Shown piece after piece: positions 34,401 to 42,128 of a DNA stretch of 64,000 bases. The notes under the pieces are model-generated. The model made no database searches. It was not told where the DNA came from and saw nothing but the letters and a program-made list of their open reading frames with translations. This DNA is from DASRFA01 sp035651755. Lineage in GTDB: Bacteria; Desulfobacterota; Binatia; UBA12015. How positions within the stretch are numbered: position 1 is the stretch's first letter; the number at the start of each line of letters is the position of its first letter. The position numbers and the translations under genes are program-made. The stretch is taken from assembly GCA_035651755.1 (NCBI GenBank), contig DASRFA010000013.1, positions 1 through 64,000 of the forward strand, given 5' to 3'.

Positions 34401-36041
34401 AAGCCGGGGGAGGGCGGCCAGCTCCCCGGCCACAAGGTCGACGAGTACATCGCGAAGATCCGCTACTCGACGCCCGGCGTCGGCCTGATCTCGCCGCCGC
34501 CGCACCACGACATCTACTCGATCGAGGACCTGGCGCAGCTCATCCACGATCTCAAGAACTCGAACGACCGCGCGCGCATCAGCGTCAAGCTGGTCGCGGA
34601 GGTCGGCGTCGGGACGGTCGCGGCGGGCGTGTCGAAGGCGAAGGCCGACGTCGTCCTGATCTCCGGCGACTCGGGCGGCACCGGCGCGTCGCCTCTCACC
34701 TCGATCAAGCACGCCGGCATCCCGTGGGAGCTCGGCCTCGCCGAGACCCAGCAGGTGCTGGTCATGAACGACCTCCGCGGCCGGATCCGCGTCGAGACGG
34801 ACGGGCAATTGAAGACCGGGCGCGACGTCGCGATCGCGGCCCTCCTCGGCGCCGAGGAGTACGGCTTCGCGACGTCGGCGCTGGTCGCGTCGGGCTGCAT
34901 CCTGATGCGGGTCTGCCACCTGAACACCTGCCCGGTCGGGATCGCGACGCAGGACCCGGTCCTCCGGAAGAAGTTCGAGGGCAAGCCCGAGCACGTCGTC
35001 AACATGATGATGTTCATCGCGGAGGAGCTCCGCGAGATCATGGGGGAGCTCGGCTTCCGGAGGGTCGACGAGATGGTCGGCCGGGTCGAGATGCTGGACG
35101 CGACCGACGCGGTCGACCACTGGAAGGCGCGCGGCATCGATCTCACGCAGCTCCTTCACAAGCCGGCCGTGCCCGAGTCCTACGCGATCCACTGCGAGAC
35201 GAACCAGGACCACGGCCTCGACGCCGCGCTCGACAACCAGCTCATCGAGCTCTCGCGGGACGCGATCGAGTCGCGGACGCCGGTCGAGTTCTCGCTGCCG
35301 ATCCGGAACGTGAACCGGACGGTGTGCACGATGCTCTCGGCCGAGGTGTCGCGCCGCTGGGGCATGGAGGGGCTCCCGCCCGAGACGATCCGCATCCACT
35401 TCCGCGGGTCGGCCGGGCAGAGCTTCGGCGCGTTCCTCGCGAACGGCATCAGCGCGACCCTCGAGGGCGACGCGAACGACTATTTCGGGAAGGGCATGTC
35501 GGGCGGGCGGATCGTCGTCTTCCCGCCGGACGAGTCGACCTTCGTGCCGGAGGACAACATCATCGTCGGCAACGTCTCCTTGTACGGCGCGACCGGCGGC
35601 GAGGTCTTCCTCCGCGGCATGGCGGGCGAGCGCTTCTGCGTCCGCAACTCGGGCGTGACCGCGGTCGTCGAGGGCGTCGGCGACCACGGCTGCGAGTACA
35701 TGACGAAGGGGCTCGTCGTGGTGCTCGGCAAGGTCGGCCGGAACTTCGCGGCCGGCATGAGCGGCGGCATCGCGTACGTGCTCGACGCCGAGAGCGACTT
35801 CGAGAAGCTTCTCAACAAGGGGATGGTCGACGTCGAGCAGCCGACGGCCGAGGATCTGGAGACGGTGCACGCGCTCGTGCGCCGTCACTTCGATTACACG
35901 CAGAGCGCGGTCGCCTGGCGCGTGCTGTCCGGCTGGAAGCAGCTCTCGCACCAGTTCGTGAAGGTCATGCCGACCGAGTACCGCTCGATCCTCGCCAAGC
36001 AGCACCTCGACAGCGACGCGGCGAAGCTCGCGAGCATTTGA
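31440..36041 (+). CDS. gltB: Glutamate synthase (NADPH) large subunit
   Basis: A 1533-residue enzyme that makes two glutamates from glutamine and 2-oxoglutarate. The class II amidotransferase domain begins at Cys42 (HDACGVGFVAHMKGERS); this nucleophile sits behind a 41-residue leader. The FMN/synthase domain carries GAKPGEGGQLPGHKVDEYIA and GDSGGTGASPLTSIKHAG; the 3Fe-4S cluster motif is CHLNTCPVGIATQDP. The C-terminal GXGXG-rich beta-helix domain includes GNVSLYGATGGEVFLRG. Full length. The operon continues into gltD 117 bp later, across two hairpins. Confidence 0.97.
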   Translation: MNRIDRDETCRHGRLSPQEIRDLRAKTEREGLYRRSTEHDACGVGFVAHMKGERSHDIVVKGLQVLQNLTHRGACGCDPRTGDGAGILMQLPHEFLARECARLRIDLPKQGLYGAGLVFLPQDIFEQNFCISTFEKVIHEEGQRLLGWREVPVTAAAAGDVARDCMPAIRMVLVGAGHGVEDQPTFERKLYVIRKRVEHAVRASDLRDSESFYVPSLSSRTIVYKGLLLPDQIPAFYRDLRDPEMKSAIALVHQRFSTNTFPSWDRAHPYRFLAHNGEINTLRGNENWMRARERMFSSDVFGDDIEKIVPIVDETTSDSGKFDNALELLMHTGRSLPHAVMMMIPEAWQKHEAMTDTKRAFYEYHSCLMEPWDGPASIAFSDGRVIGAVLDRNGLRPSRYVVTKDGLVVMASEVGVLDIPPEDIVEKNRLQPGRMFLVDLEQGRIVDDEEIKEGMAARKPYRKWLAENLVKLDRVTPARASAIPEDYDADELLTLQQAFGYTLEDLRFLMAPMAINGQEAVGSMGTDTPLAVLSDRPQLLFSYFKQLFAQVTNPPIDPIREDLVMSLKTTIGSEQNLFDETPAHCHQLELESPILRDEDLARIQAIKNGSLRTETLSTLYAVRDGAVALEEAIAVLCDDASAVIARGATILVLSDRGVDSERAAIPSLLAVAAVHHHLIREGTRTRVGLVLETAEPREVHHFAVLAGFGAGAINPYLAFQTLKQQIRDGVIQGVEEEEAVQHYIKAIDKGLMKVMSKMGISTLQSYRGAQIFEAIGLSRELVDRYFTWTASRLEGIGIEQIARETGMRHHHAFDVSPSLDGELDPGGNYQWRRRGEYHMYNPETIAHLQHACRKGDYKLFKKFSELQNSYDRKLCTLRGLLRFKKSTPVPLDEVEPATEIVKRFKTGAMSLGSISREAHENLAIAMNRIGGKSNTGEGGEDPVRYERDPNGDFRRSAIKQVASGRFGVTSYYLVNSDELQIKMAQGAKPGEGGQLPGHKVDEYIAKIRYSTPGVGLISPPPHHDIYSIEDLAQLIHDLKNSNDRARISVKLVAEVGVGTVAAGVSKAKADVVLISGDSGGTGASPLTSIKHAGIPWELGLAETQQVLVMNDLRGRIRVETDGQLKTGRDVAIAALLGAEEYGFATSALVASGCILMRVCHLNTCPVGIATQDPVLRKKFEGKPEHVVNMMMFIAEELREIMGELGFRRVDEMVGRVEMLDATDAVDHWKARGIDLTQLLHKPAVPESYAIHCETNQDHGLDAALDNQLIELSRDAIESRTPVEFSLPIRNVNRTVCTMLSAEVSRRWGMEGLPPETIRIHFRGSAGQSFGAFLANGISATLEGDANDYFGKGMSGGRIVVFPPDESTFVPEDNIIVGNVSLYGATGGEVFLRGMAGERFCVRNSGVTAVVEGVGDHGCEYMTKGLVVVLGKVGRNFAAGMSGGIAYVLDAESDFEKLLNKGMVDVEQPTAEDLETVHALVRRHFDYTQSAVAWRVLSGWKQLSHQFVKVMPTEYRSILAKQHLDSDAAKLASI

Positions 36042-36065
36042 ACATGAGCGGGGTTTCGCCGTGGG

Positions 36066-36138
36066 CGCGGGACGCGGGCTTTGCCCGCGTCCCGCGGTCC
36101 ATCGGAGGAGCGGAGCTGAAGCGCGAAAGCGCTTCAGC
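36066..36138 (+). repeat. Double hairpin in the gltB-gltD spacer
   Basis: Hairpin 1 is CGCGGGACGCGGGC (66-79), loop TTT, GCCCGCGTCCCGCG (83-96), with 14-bp perfect arms. Hairpin 2 is GCTGAAGCGC (115-124), loop GAAA, GCGCTTCAGC (129-138), with 10-bp arms. Hairpin 1 has the same GGC-triplet-GCC core as the 55-bp repeat at the window start (GGC-AAA-GCC there, its complement here), and both sites pair it with a second hairpin rich in GAAA/GCTT. An intercistronic repeat that tunes gltB:gltD expression or stabilises the 3' end of gltB is possible. Confidence 0.65.
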
Positions 36139-36158
36139 GAGCACCGCACGGGGACGAA

Positions 36159-37610
36159 ATGGGTAAGATCACCGGATTTCTGGAAATCGATCGGACCTTG
36201 CCGCCGCGGCGGCCGGTCGAGGAGCGGCTGCACGACTGGCGCGAGCTCGAGGGCAAGCTGCCGGAGGACGAGCTCCGGAAGCAGGGCGCGCGCTGCATGG
36301 ATTGCGGCATCCCCTTCTGCCACAAGGGCTGCCCGCTCGGGAACATCATCCCCGACTGGAACGACCTCGTCTACCGCGGCCGCTGGGACGACGCGATCGC
36401 CCGGCTCCACTCGACGAACAACTTCCCCGAGTTCACCGGCCGCATCTGCCCCGCCCCGTGCGAGGAGGCCTGCGTCCTCAACATCAACAACAACCCCGTC
36501 ACCATCAAGCAGATCGAGAAGCAGATCATCGACCACGCGTGGAAGGCGGGGGTGATTTCGCCGAACGTTCCGGAGCGCAAGACCGGCAAGCGCGTCGCGG
36601 TCGTCGGCTCGGGCCCGGCGGGAATGGCGGCGTCGCAGCAGCTCGCGCGCGCGGGGCACGACGTGGTGCTCTTCGAGCGCGCCGACCGGATCGGCGGGCT
36701 GCTGCGGTACGGCATCCCCGACTTCAAGATGGAGAAGCACCTCATCGACCGGCGGATGGAGCAGATGTCGGCGGAGGGAGTGACGTTCCGGACGGGCGTG
36801 AACGTCGGCGTGGACGTGACCGCTGCTCAGCTTCGGACCGAGTTCGACGCGATCGTTCTATCCGGCGGCGCGACCTGGGCTCGCGACCTCAAGGTGCCGG
36901 GTCGCGAGCTGCGCGGGATCCACTACGCGATGGAGTTCCTGCCGCAGCAGAACAAGGTCGTCGCGGGCGACCGCGTGGACGGCCAGATCCTCGCGACCGG
37001 GAAGCGCGTCGTGATCCTGGGCGGCGGCGATACGGGCTCCGACTGCCTCGGGACGTCGAACCGCCACGGCGCCGTGTCGGTGCACCAGTTCGAGCTCCTG
37101 CCGATGCCCCCCTCGACGCGGACGGAGGACGTGGCGCCGTGGCCGTACTGGCCGATGATCCTCCGGACGTCGTCGTCCCACGAGGAGGGCGTCGTTCGGG
37201 ACTGGAGCATCAACACGAAGTCCTTCTCCGGGGACGCCGAAGGGAACGTGAAGAAGCTGCACGGCGTCCGGCTCGAGTGGCAGAAGCAGAACGGCGGGCC
37301 GCCGAAGATGGTGGAGATCCCGGGGAGCGAGTTCGAGCTCGAGTGCGAGCTCGTGCTGCTCGCGCTCGGTTTTCTCGGGCCCGAGAGGGGGCCGCTGCTG
37401 ACGGATCTCGGCGTGGAGTTCGACGCGCGGGGGAACGTCATCGCGGACGCCGATTACATGACGACGGTGCCCGGGGTATTCGCTTGCGGGGACCTGCGCC
37501 GGGGGCAGTCGCTTGTGGTGTGGGCGATCTGGGAGGGGCGCGAGGCGGCGCGCGGGGTGGACAAGTATCTGATGGGGGAGACGGCGCTGCCGGCGTCACC
37601 GCTCGCGTGA
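36159..37610 (+). CDS. gltD: Glutamate synthase small subunit
   Basis: A 483-residue FAD/4Fe-4S protein that feeds NADPH electrons to GltB. The N-terminal cluster region has CMDCGIPFCHKGCPLGN and GRICPAPCEEAC. The FAD site VVGSGPAGMAASQQLARAG and NADPH site VVILGGGDTGSDCLG follow. C-terminal GVFACGDLRRGQSLVVWAI closes the FAD site. Full length. The ATG at 36159 has CGGGGA upstream. It is the last gene of the Lrp-gltB-gltD stretch; a 433-bp gap separates it from hsdM. Confidence 0.97.
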   Translation: MGKITGFLEIDRTLPPRRPVEERLHDWRELEGKLPEDELRKQGARCMDCGIPFCHKGCPLGNIIPDWNDLVYRGRWDDAIARLHSTNNFPEFTGRICPAPCEEACVLNINNNPVTIKQIEKQIIDHAWKAGVISPNVPERKTGKRVAVVGSGPAGMAASQQLARAGHDVVLFERADRIGGLLRYGIPDFKMEKHLIDRRMEQMSAEGVTFRTGVNVGVDVTAAQLRTEFDAIVLSGGATWARDLKVPGRELRGIHYAMEFLPQQNKVVAGDRVDGQILATGKRVVILGGGDTGSDCLGTSNRHGAVSVHQFELLPMPPSTRTEDVAPWPYWPMILRTSSSHEEGVVRDWSINTKSFSGDAEGNVKKLHGVRLEWQKQNGGPPKMVEIPGSEFELECELVLLALGFLGPERGPLLTDLGVEFDARGNVIADADYMTTVPGVFACGDLRRGQSLVVWAIWEGREAARGVDKYLMGETALPASPLA

Positions 37611-38043
37611 GCTGACACGTCGGACGGCCGTCGGGGAGGAGTGCCTAGACCGCGGCCTGTTCACCACCGCGATTGTGCGGCCAGCCGTGGTCGCTGCAGA
37701 GCACCGCGGCAAGTCACCGCCATGACAGGCCTCGACCCGGCACGCCCGTGCGATAGCTTGACTCCCCACCTTGTTCAGTCTATTCGGCGGTGGACTGACC
37801 CCCACCAAAGTTTCAAGAGGTGACCAGGGCGGTGGGCCCGAAGCTTGGTTGCAGGCTTCCGGCAAGGGTTGCGATCGGCGCATCCTGCTGATTCTTGGGT
37901 CTGCGTGTCCCCGCGGGATACCGCGGTTTTGTACGCGGCCCGACACGCTCCGCTCCACCAGCGCGATGTCATGGATGGCGCTCTGAGCGATGCGAAGTCT
38001 ATCTATTTCCTATTAGAGACCTTCCAAAGACCGCAGGAGTGGA
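37611..38043. other. Junction region upstream of the restriction-modification operon
   Basis: No intact gene. Base composition changes from the GC-rich gltD side to visibly AT-richer sequence after ~37740. A segment around 37793-37835 (TGGACTGACCCCCACCAAAG, then TTTCAAGAGGTGACC) looks like the kind of end sequence seen in IS3-type elements, but no transposase or second end is present. The last 40 bases (CTATCTATTTCCTATTAGAG) are the likeliest place for the hsd promoter, followed by GCAGGAG before the hsdM ATG. Confidence 0.35.
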
Positions 38044-40026
38044 ATGGAACAAGCTCAACTCAACTGGATCGCAAATTTCATCTGGGGGATCGCCGATGAC
38101 GTGCTGCGAGACCTCTACGTCCGCGGCAAGTACCGCGACGTCATCCTGCCGATGGCGGTTCTGCGCCGTCTCGACGTCGTGCTCGAGCCCACCAAGCAGG
38201 CCGTCCTCGACATGAAGACCTCGCTCGACCAAGCGAAGATCGTCCACCAGGAGCAGGCCTTGCGGGAGGCGGCGGGCCAGGCTTTCTACAACACCTCGAA
38301 GTTCACGCTGCGCGACCTCAGGGCCCGCGCAAACCAGCAGCAGCTCAAGGCCGACTTCGAGGCGTATCTCGACGGCTTCTCGCCGAACGTCCAGGACGTC
38401 CTCGAGAACTTCGAGTTCCGCAATCAGATTCCGCGACTCTCGAAGGCGGACGCGCTCGGCACGTTGATCGAGAAATTCCTCTCCCCCGACATCAACCTGA
38501 GCCCGAACCCGGTCCGAAATGGCGACGGCTCCGTTAAGCACTCCGGCCTCGACAACCACGGCATGGGCACCGTGTTCGAGGAGCTGGTCCGCCGCTTCAA
38601 CGAGGAGAACAACGAGGAAGCCGGCGAGCACTGGACACCGCGCGACGCCGTGCGGCTCATGGCGAAGCTGATCTTCCTGCCCATCGCCGACCGGATCGAG
38701 TCTGGCACCTACCTGCTCTACGACGGCGCCTGCGGGACGGGCGGCATGCTCACGGTTGCGGAGGAGACGCTCCAGCAGCTCGCCACCGAGCACGGCAAGG
38801 AGGTGGCGACCCATCTCTACGGCCAGGAGATCAACGCCGAAACCTACGCGATCTGCAAGGCGGACCTGCTGCTCAAGGGCGAGGGCGAAGCGGCGGACAA
38901 CATCGTCGGCGGCCCGGAGCACTCGACGCTCTCGAACGACGCGTTTCCCTCGCGCGAGTTCGACTTCATGCTCTCGAACCCGCCCTACGGCAAGAGCTGG
39001 AAGACCGACCTCGAGCGCATGGGCGGCAAGGATGGCCTCAAGGATCCGCGCTTCCTGATCGAGCACGCGGGCGACGCCGGGTACTCGCTCGTCACCCGCT
39101 CGAGCGACGGTCAGATGCTCTTCCTGGCCAACCTGCTGTCCAAGATGAAGCACGGCACGAAGCTCGGCAGCCGCATCGCCGAGGTGCACAACGGCAGCTC
39201 GCTCTTCACCGGCGACGCCGGCCAGGGCGAGAGCAACATCCGCCGTTGGATCATCGAGAACGACTGGCTGGAGGCGATCGTCGCCCTGCCGCTCAACATG
39301 TTCTACAACACCGGCATCGCGACCTACATCTGGGTGCTCACGAACCGGAAGCCCGACCACCGCAAGGGCAAGGTACAGCTCATCGACGCAACGCAGTGGT
39401 TCAAGCCGCTGCGCAAGAACCTCGGCAAGAAGAACTGCGAGCTCTCCGACGAGGACATCGCGCGCATCTGCAACACCTTCCTCACCTTCAAGGAGACCGA
39501 GCAGTCCAAGATCTTCCCCAACGCCGCCTTCGGCTACTGGAAGGTGACCGTCGAGCGCCCGCTGCGGCTCACGGGCATCGACCCCGAGTGCGCCTACGCC
39601 GCCAAGGAGATCAAGGCGCTCAAGGAGACCGCCGAACGCGCCGACCACGCCCCGCCGGTCATCAAGAAGATCCACAAGAAGGGCACCGCGGCCGATCCGC
39701 TGCGCGGGCTGTTCGAAGCCACGATCGGTGGCAAGCCCGCCGTGGTCGAGTACGAGCCCGACACCGACCTGCGCGACACCGAGCAGGTGTTGCTGCTCGA
39801 AGATGGCGGCATCGAGGCCTTCCTGCGCCGCGAGGTCCTGCCGCACGCGGCCGACGCCTGGTACGTGCCGGACAGCGTGAAGACCGGCTACGAGATCAGC
39901 TTCACCCGCTACTTCTACAAGCCGAAGCCGCTGCGCACGCTGGAGGAGATCCGGGCGGACATCCTGGCGCTGAAGAAGGAGACCGAGGGGCTGCTGGGCG
40001 AGATCATCGGGGGCGTCTCGTCGTGA
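38044..40026 (+). CDS. hsdM: Type I restriction-modification DNA methyltransferase subunit
   Basis: A 660-residue N6-adenine methyltransferase. The HsdM N-terminal helical domain (~1-160) begins LNWIANFIWGIADDVLRDLY. AdoMet motif I is DGACGTGG (227-234), catalytic motif IV NPPY (312-315). The ~150-residue C-terminal extension after motif region (ERADHAPPVIKKIHKKGTA...) makes it longer than the ~520-residue EcoKI type. With HsdS it forms the M2S1 methylase, and with HsdR the full complex. GCAGGAG lies before the ATG. Its TGA overlaps the GTG of the DUF262 gene (GTGA), so the methylase and the DUF262 protein are co-translated. Confidence 0.96.
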   Translation: MEQAQLNWIANFIWGIADDVLRDLYVRGKYRDVILPMAVLRRLDVVLEPTKQAVLDMKTSLDQAKIVHQEQALREAAGQAFYNTSKFTLRDLRARANQQQLKADFEAYLDGFSPNVQDVLENFEFRNQIPRLSKADALGTLIEKFLSPDINLSPNPVRNGDGSVKHSGLDNHGMGTVFEELVRRFNEENNEEAGEHWTPRDAVRLMAKLIFLPIADRIESGTYLLYDGACGTGGMLTVAEETLQQLATEHGKEVATHLYGQEINAETYAICKADLLLKGEGEAADNIVGGPEHSTLSNDAFPSREFDFMLSNPPYGKSWKTDLERMGGKDGLKDPRFLIEHAGDAGYSLVTRSSDGQMLFLANLLSKMKHGTKLGSRIAEVHNGSSLFTGDAGQGESNIRRWIIENDWLEAIVALPLNMFYNTGIATYIWVLTNRKPDHRKGKVQLIDATQWFKPLRKNLGKKNCELSDEDIARICNTFLTFKETEQSKIFPNAAFGYWKVTVERPLRLTGIDPECAYAAKEIKALKETAERADHAPPVIKKIHKKGTAADPLRGLFEATIGGKPAVVEYEPDTDLRDTEQVLLLEDGGIEAFLRREVLPHAADAWYVPDSVKTGYEISFTRYFYKPKPLRTLEEIRADILALKKETEGLLGEIIGGVSS

Positions 40027-42128
40027 AGGCCACCGAAGCCAAGCTGCTCGATTTCCTGAAGAAGTCCCCGCAGTTCGTCATCCCCATTTACCAGCGAACC
40101 TACAGCTGGACCGAGCGCGAGTGCCGCCAGCTCTGGGACGACATCCTGCGCACCGGCCGCAACGAAGCCATCGCCGCCCACTTTGTCGGCTCGATCGTCT
40201 ACATCGAAAAGGGGCTCTACCAGGTCTCCAGCCAGTCCCCGCTGCTCGTCATCGACGGCCAGCAGCGGTTGACCACGGTGATGCTCATCCTCGAGGCGCT
40301 CGCGCGGCGTCTCGGCGACAGCGAGCCCGTGGATGGTTTCTCGGCCAAGAAGATCCGCAGCTACTATCTCCTAAACCCGTTGGAGGACGGGGAGCGCGGC
40401 TTCAAGCTCCTGCTCACGCAGACGGACAAGCACAGCCTGCTCGCCCTGGTGCAGCAGAAGAGCCAGGCTGGCGAGGCCTCCCTGCGCATCACCGAGAACT
40501 TTGCCTTCTTCGGAGAGCAGATCGGGGCGCTCGGCGACGACCTCGCGTCGCTCTGCAACGGGCTCGCGAAGCTGGTGATCGTGGACATCGCGCTCAGCCG
40601 GGATCAGGACAATCCTCAGCTCATCTTCGAGAGCATGAACTCGACCGGCCGCGAGCTGAGCCAGGCCGACCTGATCCGTAACTTCATCCTGATGGGTCTC
40701 GAGCCGGCGGTGCAGACGCGGCTCTACGAAGACCACTGGCGCCCGATGGAGGTCGCCTTCGGCCAGGAAGCCTACGGAACGCACTTCGACGGGTTCATGC
40801 GCCACTACCTCACGCTGCGGACCGGCGAGATCCCGAACGTCCGCCAGGTCTACGAGGTGTTCAAGGGACACGCCCGCGCCACCGAGGTCGCGAGCGCGGG
40901 AGTCGACGCCCTCATCGCCGAGATCCACGCCTATGCCGGCTACTACTGCGCCATGGCGCTCGGACAGGAGCCGGACAAGGAGCTGGCGGCGGCCTTCCGC
41001 GACCTGCGCGAGCTGAAGGTCGACGTCGCCTTTCCCTTCCTCCTCGAGCTCTACCACGACTACGCCGAGGGCCGACTGGATCCGGACGACCTCGCCCAGG
41101 CCGTCCGGCTCGTCGAGGCCTACGTGTTCCGGCGCGCGGTCTGCGCCATCCCGACCAACTCGCTCAACAAGACCTTCGCGACCTTCGGCCGTGCCCTGCG
41201 CAAGGACCGGTACCTCGAGAGCATCGAGGCGCACCTCCTGACGCTGCCCTCGTACCGCCGCTTTCCGAACGACGAGGAGTTCCAGCGGGAGCTTGCGGTG
41301 CGCGACCTCTACAACTTCCCGCGCCGCAGCTACTGGCTGCGCCGGCTGGAGAACCACGGCCGCAAGGAGCGGGTGCCCGTCGACGAGTACACGATCGAGC
41401 ACATCCTGCCCCAGAACGAGAACCTCTCTCCGAAGTGGCGGGAGGCGCTGGGACCCGAGTGGCAGCGCGTGCGGGAGACCTGGCTCCACACGCTCGGCAA
41501 CCTGACGCTCACCGGCTACAACGCGGAGTACAGCGACCGGCCGTTCGATGAGAAGCGCGAAATGCCCGGCGGGTTCAAGGAGAGCCCGCTGCGGCTGAAC
41601 GAGGGCCTGGGCGCGCTCGCTGTCTGGGACGAAGCCGCCATCCAGGAGCGTGCCCGTCGGCTCGCCGCGCAGGCCGCGAGGGTGTGGGCGGCGCCGTCGC
41701 TACCGGCGGAGGTGCTGCAGACCTACCGGCCGAAGGTCGAGCGGCCGGCCGGCTACAGCCTCGCCGATCATCCCCAACTGGGCGAAGGCAGTCCCATGCG
41801 GCCCGTCTTCCAGGCCTTCCGCAAGGAGGTCCTGGCGCTCGACCCGTGCGTCACGGAGGAGTTCCTCAAGCTCTACGTGGCCTACAAGGCCGAGACGAAC
41901 TTCGTCGACGTCGTGCCGCAGAAGAGCAGGCTGCGCCTATCGATCAACCTGCACTTCCACGAGTTGCACGATCCCAAAGGGCTCGCCAAGGACGTGACCA
42001 ACCTCGGTCGCTGGGGCAACGGCGATGTGGAAGTGGCGATGAGCGACCCCGAAGAGCTGCCCTATGTGATGGGTCTCGTGCGCCAGGCCTTCGAGAAGCA
42101 GATGGGCAACGGGGAGGCCGAGTCATGA
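40023..42128 (+). CDS. DUF262-DUF1524-DUF5655 nuclease-like protein within the hsd operon
   Basis: A 701-residue protein starting at GTG 40023. The DUF262 (GmrS/ParB-like) domain fills ~1-230: IPIYQRTYSW (20-29), HFVGSIVY, IDGQQRLTTVMLIL with Asp78-Arg82, and FESMNSTGRELSQADLIRN. DUF1524 (GmrD HNH-type) is at ~420-560, with IEHILPQ carrying His460 and LGNLTLTGYN with Asn493. The last ~110 residues (RPVFQAFRKEV ... VRQAFEKQ) look like DUF5655. The first two are the fused halves of GmrSD-type type IV modification-dependent nucleases, in which DUF262 hydrolyses NTP. Here the gene sits between hsdM and hsdS with 4-nt overlaps on both sides. A role as a second effector or regulator of the type I complex is inference. 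Confidence 0.88.
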   Translation: MKATEAKLLDFLKKSPQFVIPIYQRTYSWTERECRQLWDDILRTGRNEAIAAHFVGSIVYIEKGLYQVSSQSPLLVIDGQQRLTTVMLILEALARRLGDSEPVDGFSAKKIRSYYLLNPLEDGERGFKLLLTQTDKHSLLALVQQKSQAGEASLRITENFAFFGEQIGALGDDLASLCNGLAKLVIVDIALSRDQDNPQLIFESMNSTGRELSQADLIRNFILMGLEPAVQTRLYEDHWRPMEVAFGQEAYGTHFDGFMRHYLTLRTGEIPNVRQVYEVFKGHARATEVASAGVDALIAEIHAYAGYYCAMALGQEPDKELAAAFRDLRELKVDVAFPFLLELYHDYAEGRLDPDDLAQAVRLVEAYVFRRAVCAIPTNSLNKTFATFGRALRKDRYLESIEAHLLTLPSYRRFPNDEEFQRELAVRDLYNFPRRSYWLRRLENHGRKERVPVDEYTIEHILPQNENLSPKWREALGPEWQRVRETWLHTLGNLTLTGYNAEYSDRPFDEKREMPGGFKESPLRLNEGLGALAVWDEAAIQERARRLAAQAARVWAAPSLPAEVLQTYRPKVERPAGYSLADHPQLGEGSPMRPVFQAFRKEVLALDPCVTEEFLKLYVAYKAETNFVDVVPQKSRLRLSINLHFHELHDPKGLAKDVTNLGRWGNGDVEVAMSDPEELPYVMGLVRQAFEKQMGNGEAES

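Noticed and set aside
32964..36740. A 1258-codon open frame on the minus strand opposite gltB
   Set aside because: It mirrors the codon phase of gltB in very GC-rich DNA, has a repetitive Arg/Asp/Val/Leu composition and no domain; gltB on the plus strand is unmistakable.
37641..37986. Short plus-strand frames upstream of hsdM as leader or control genes
   Set aside because: No Shine-Dalgarno and no recognisable C-protein or HTH motif; composition is like non-coding sequence.
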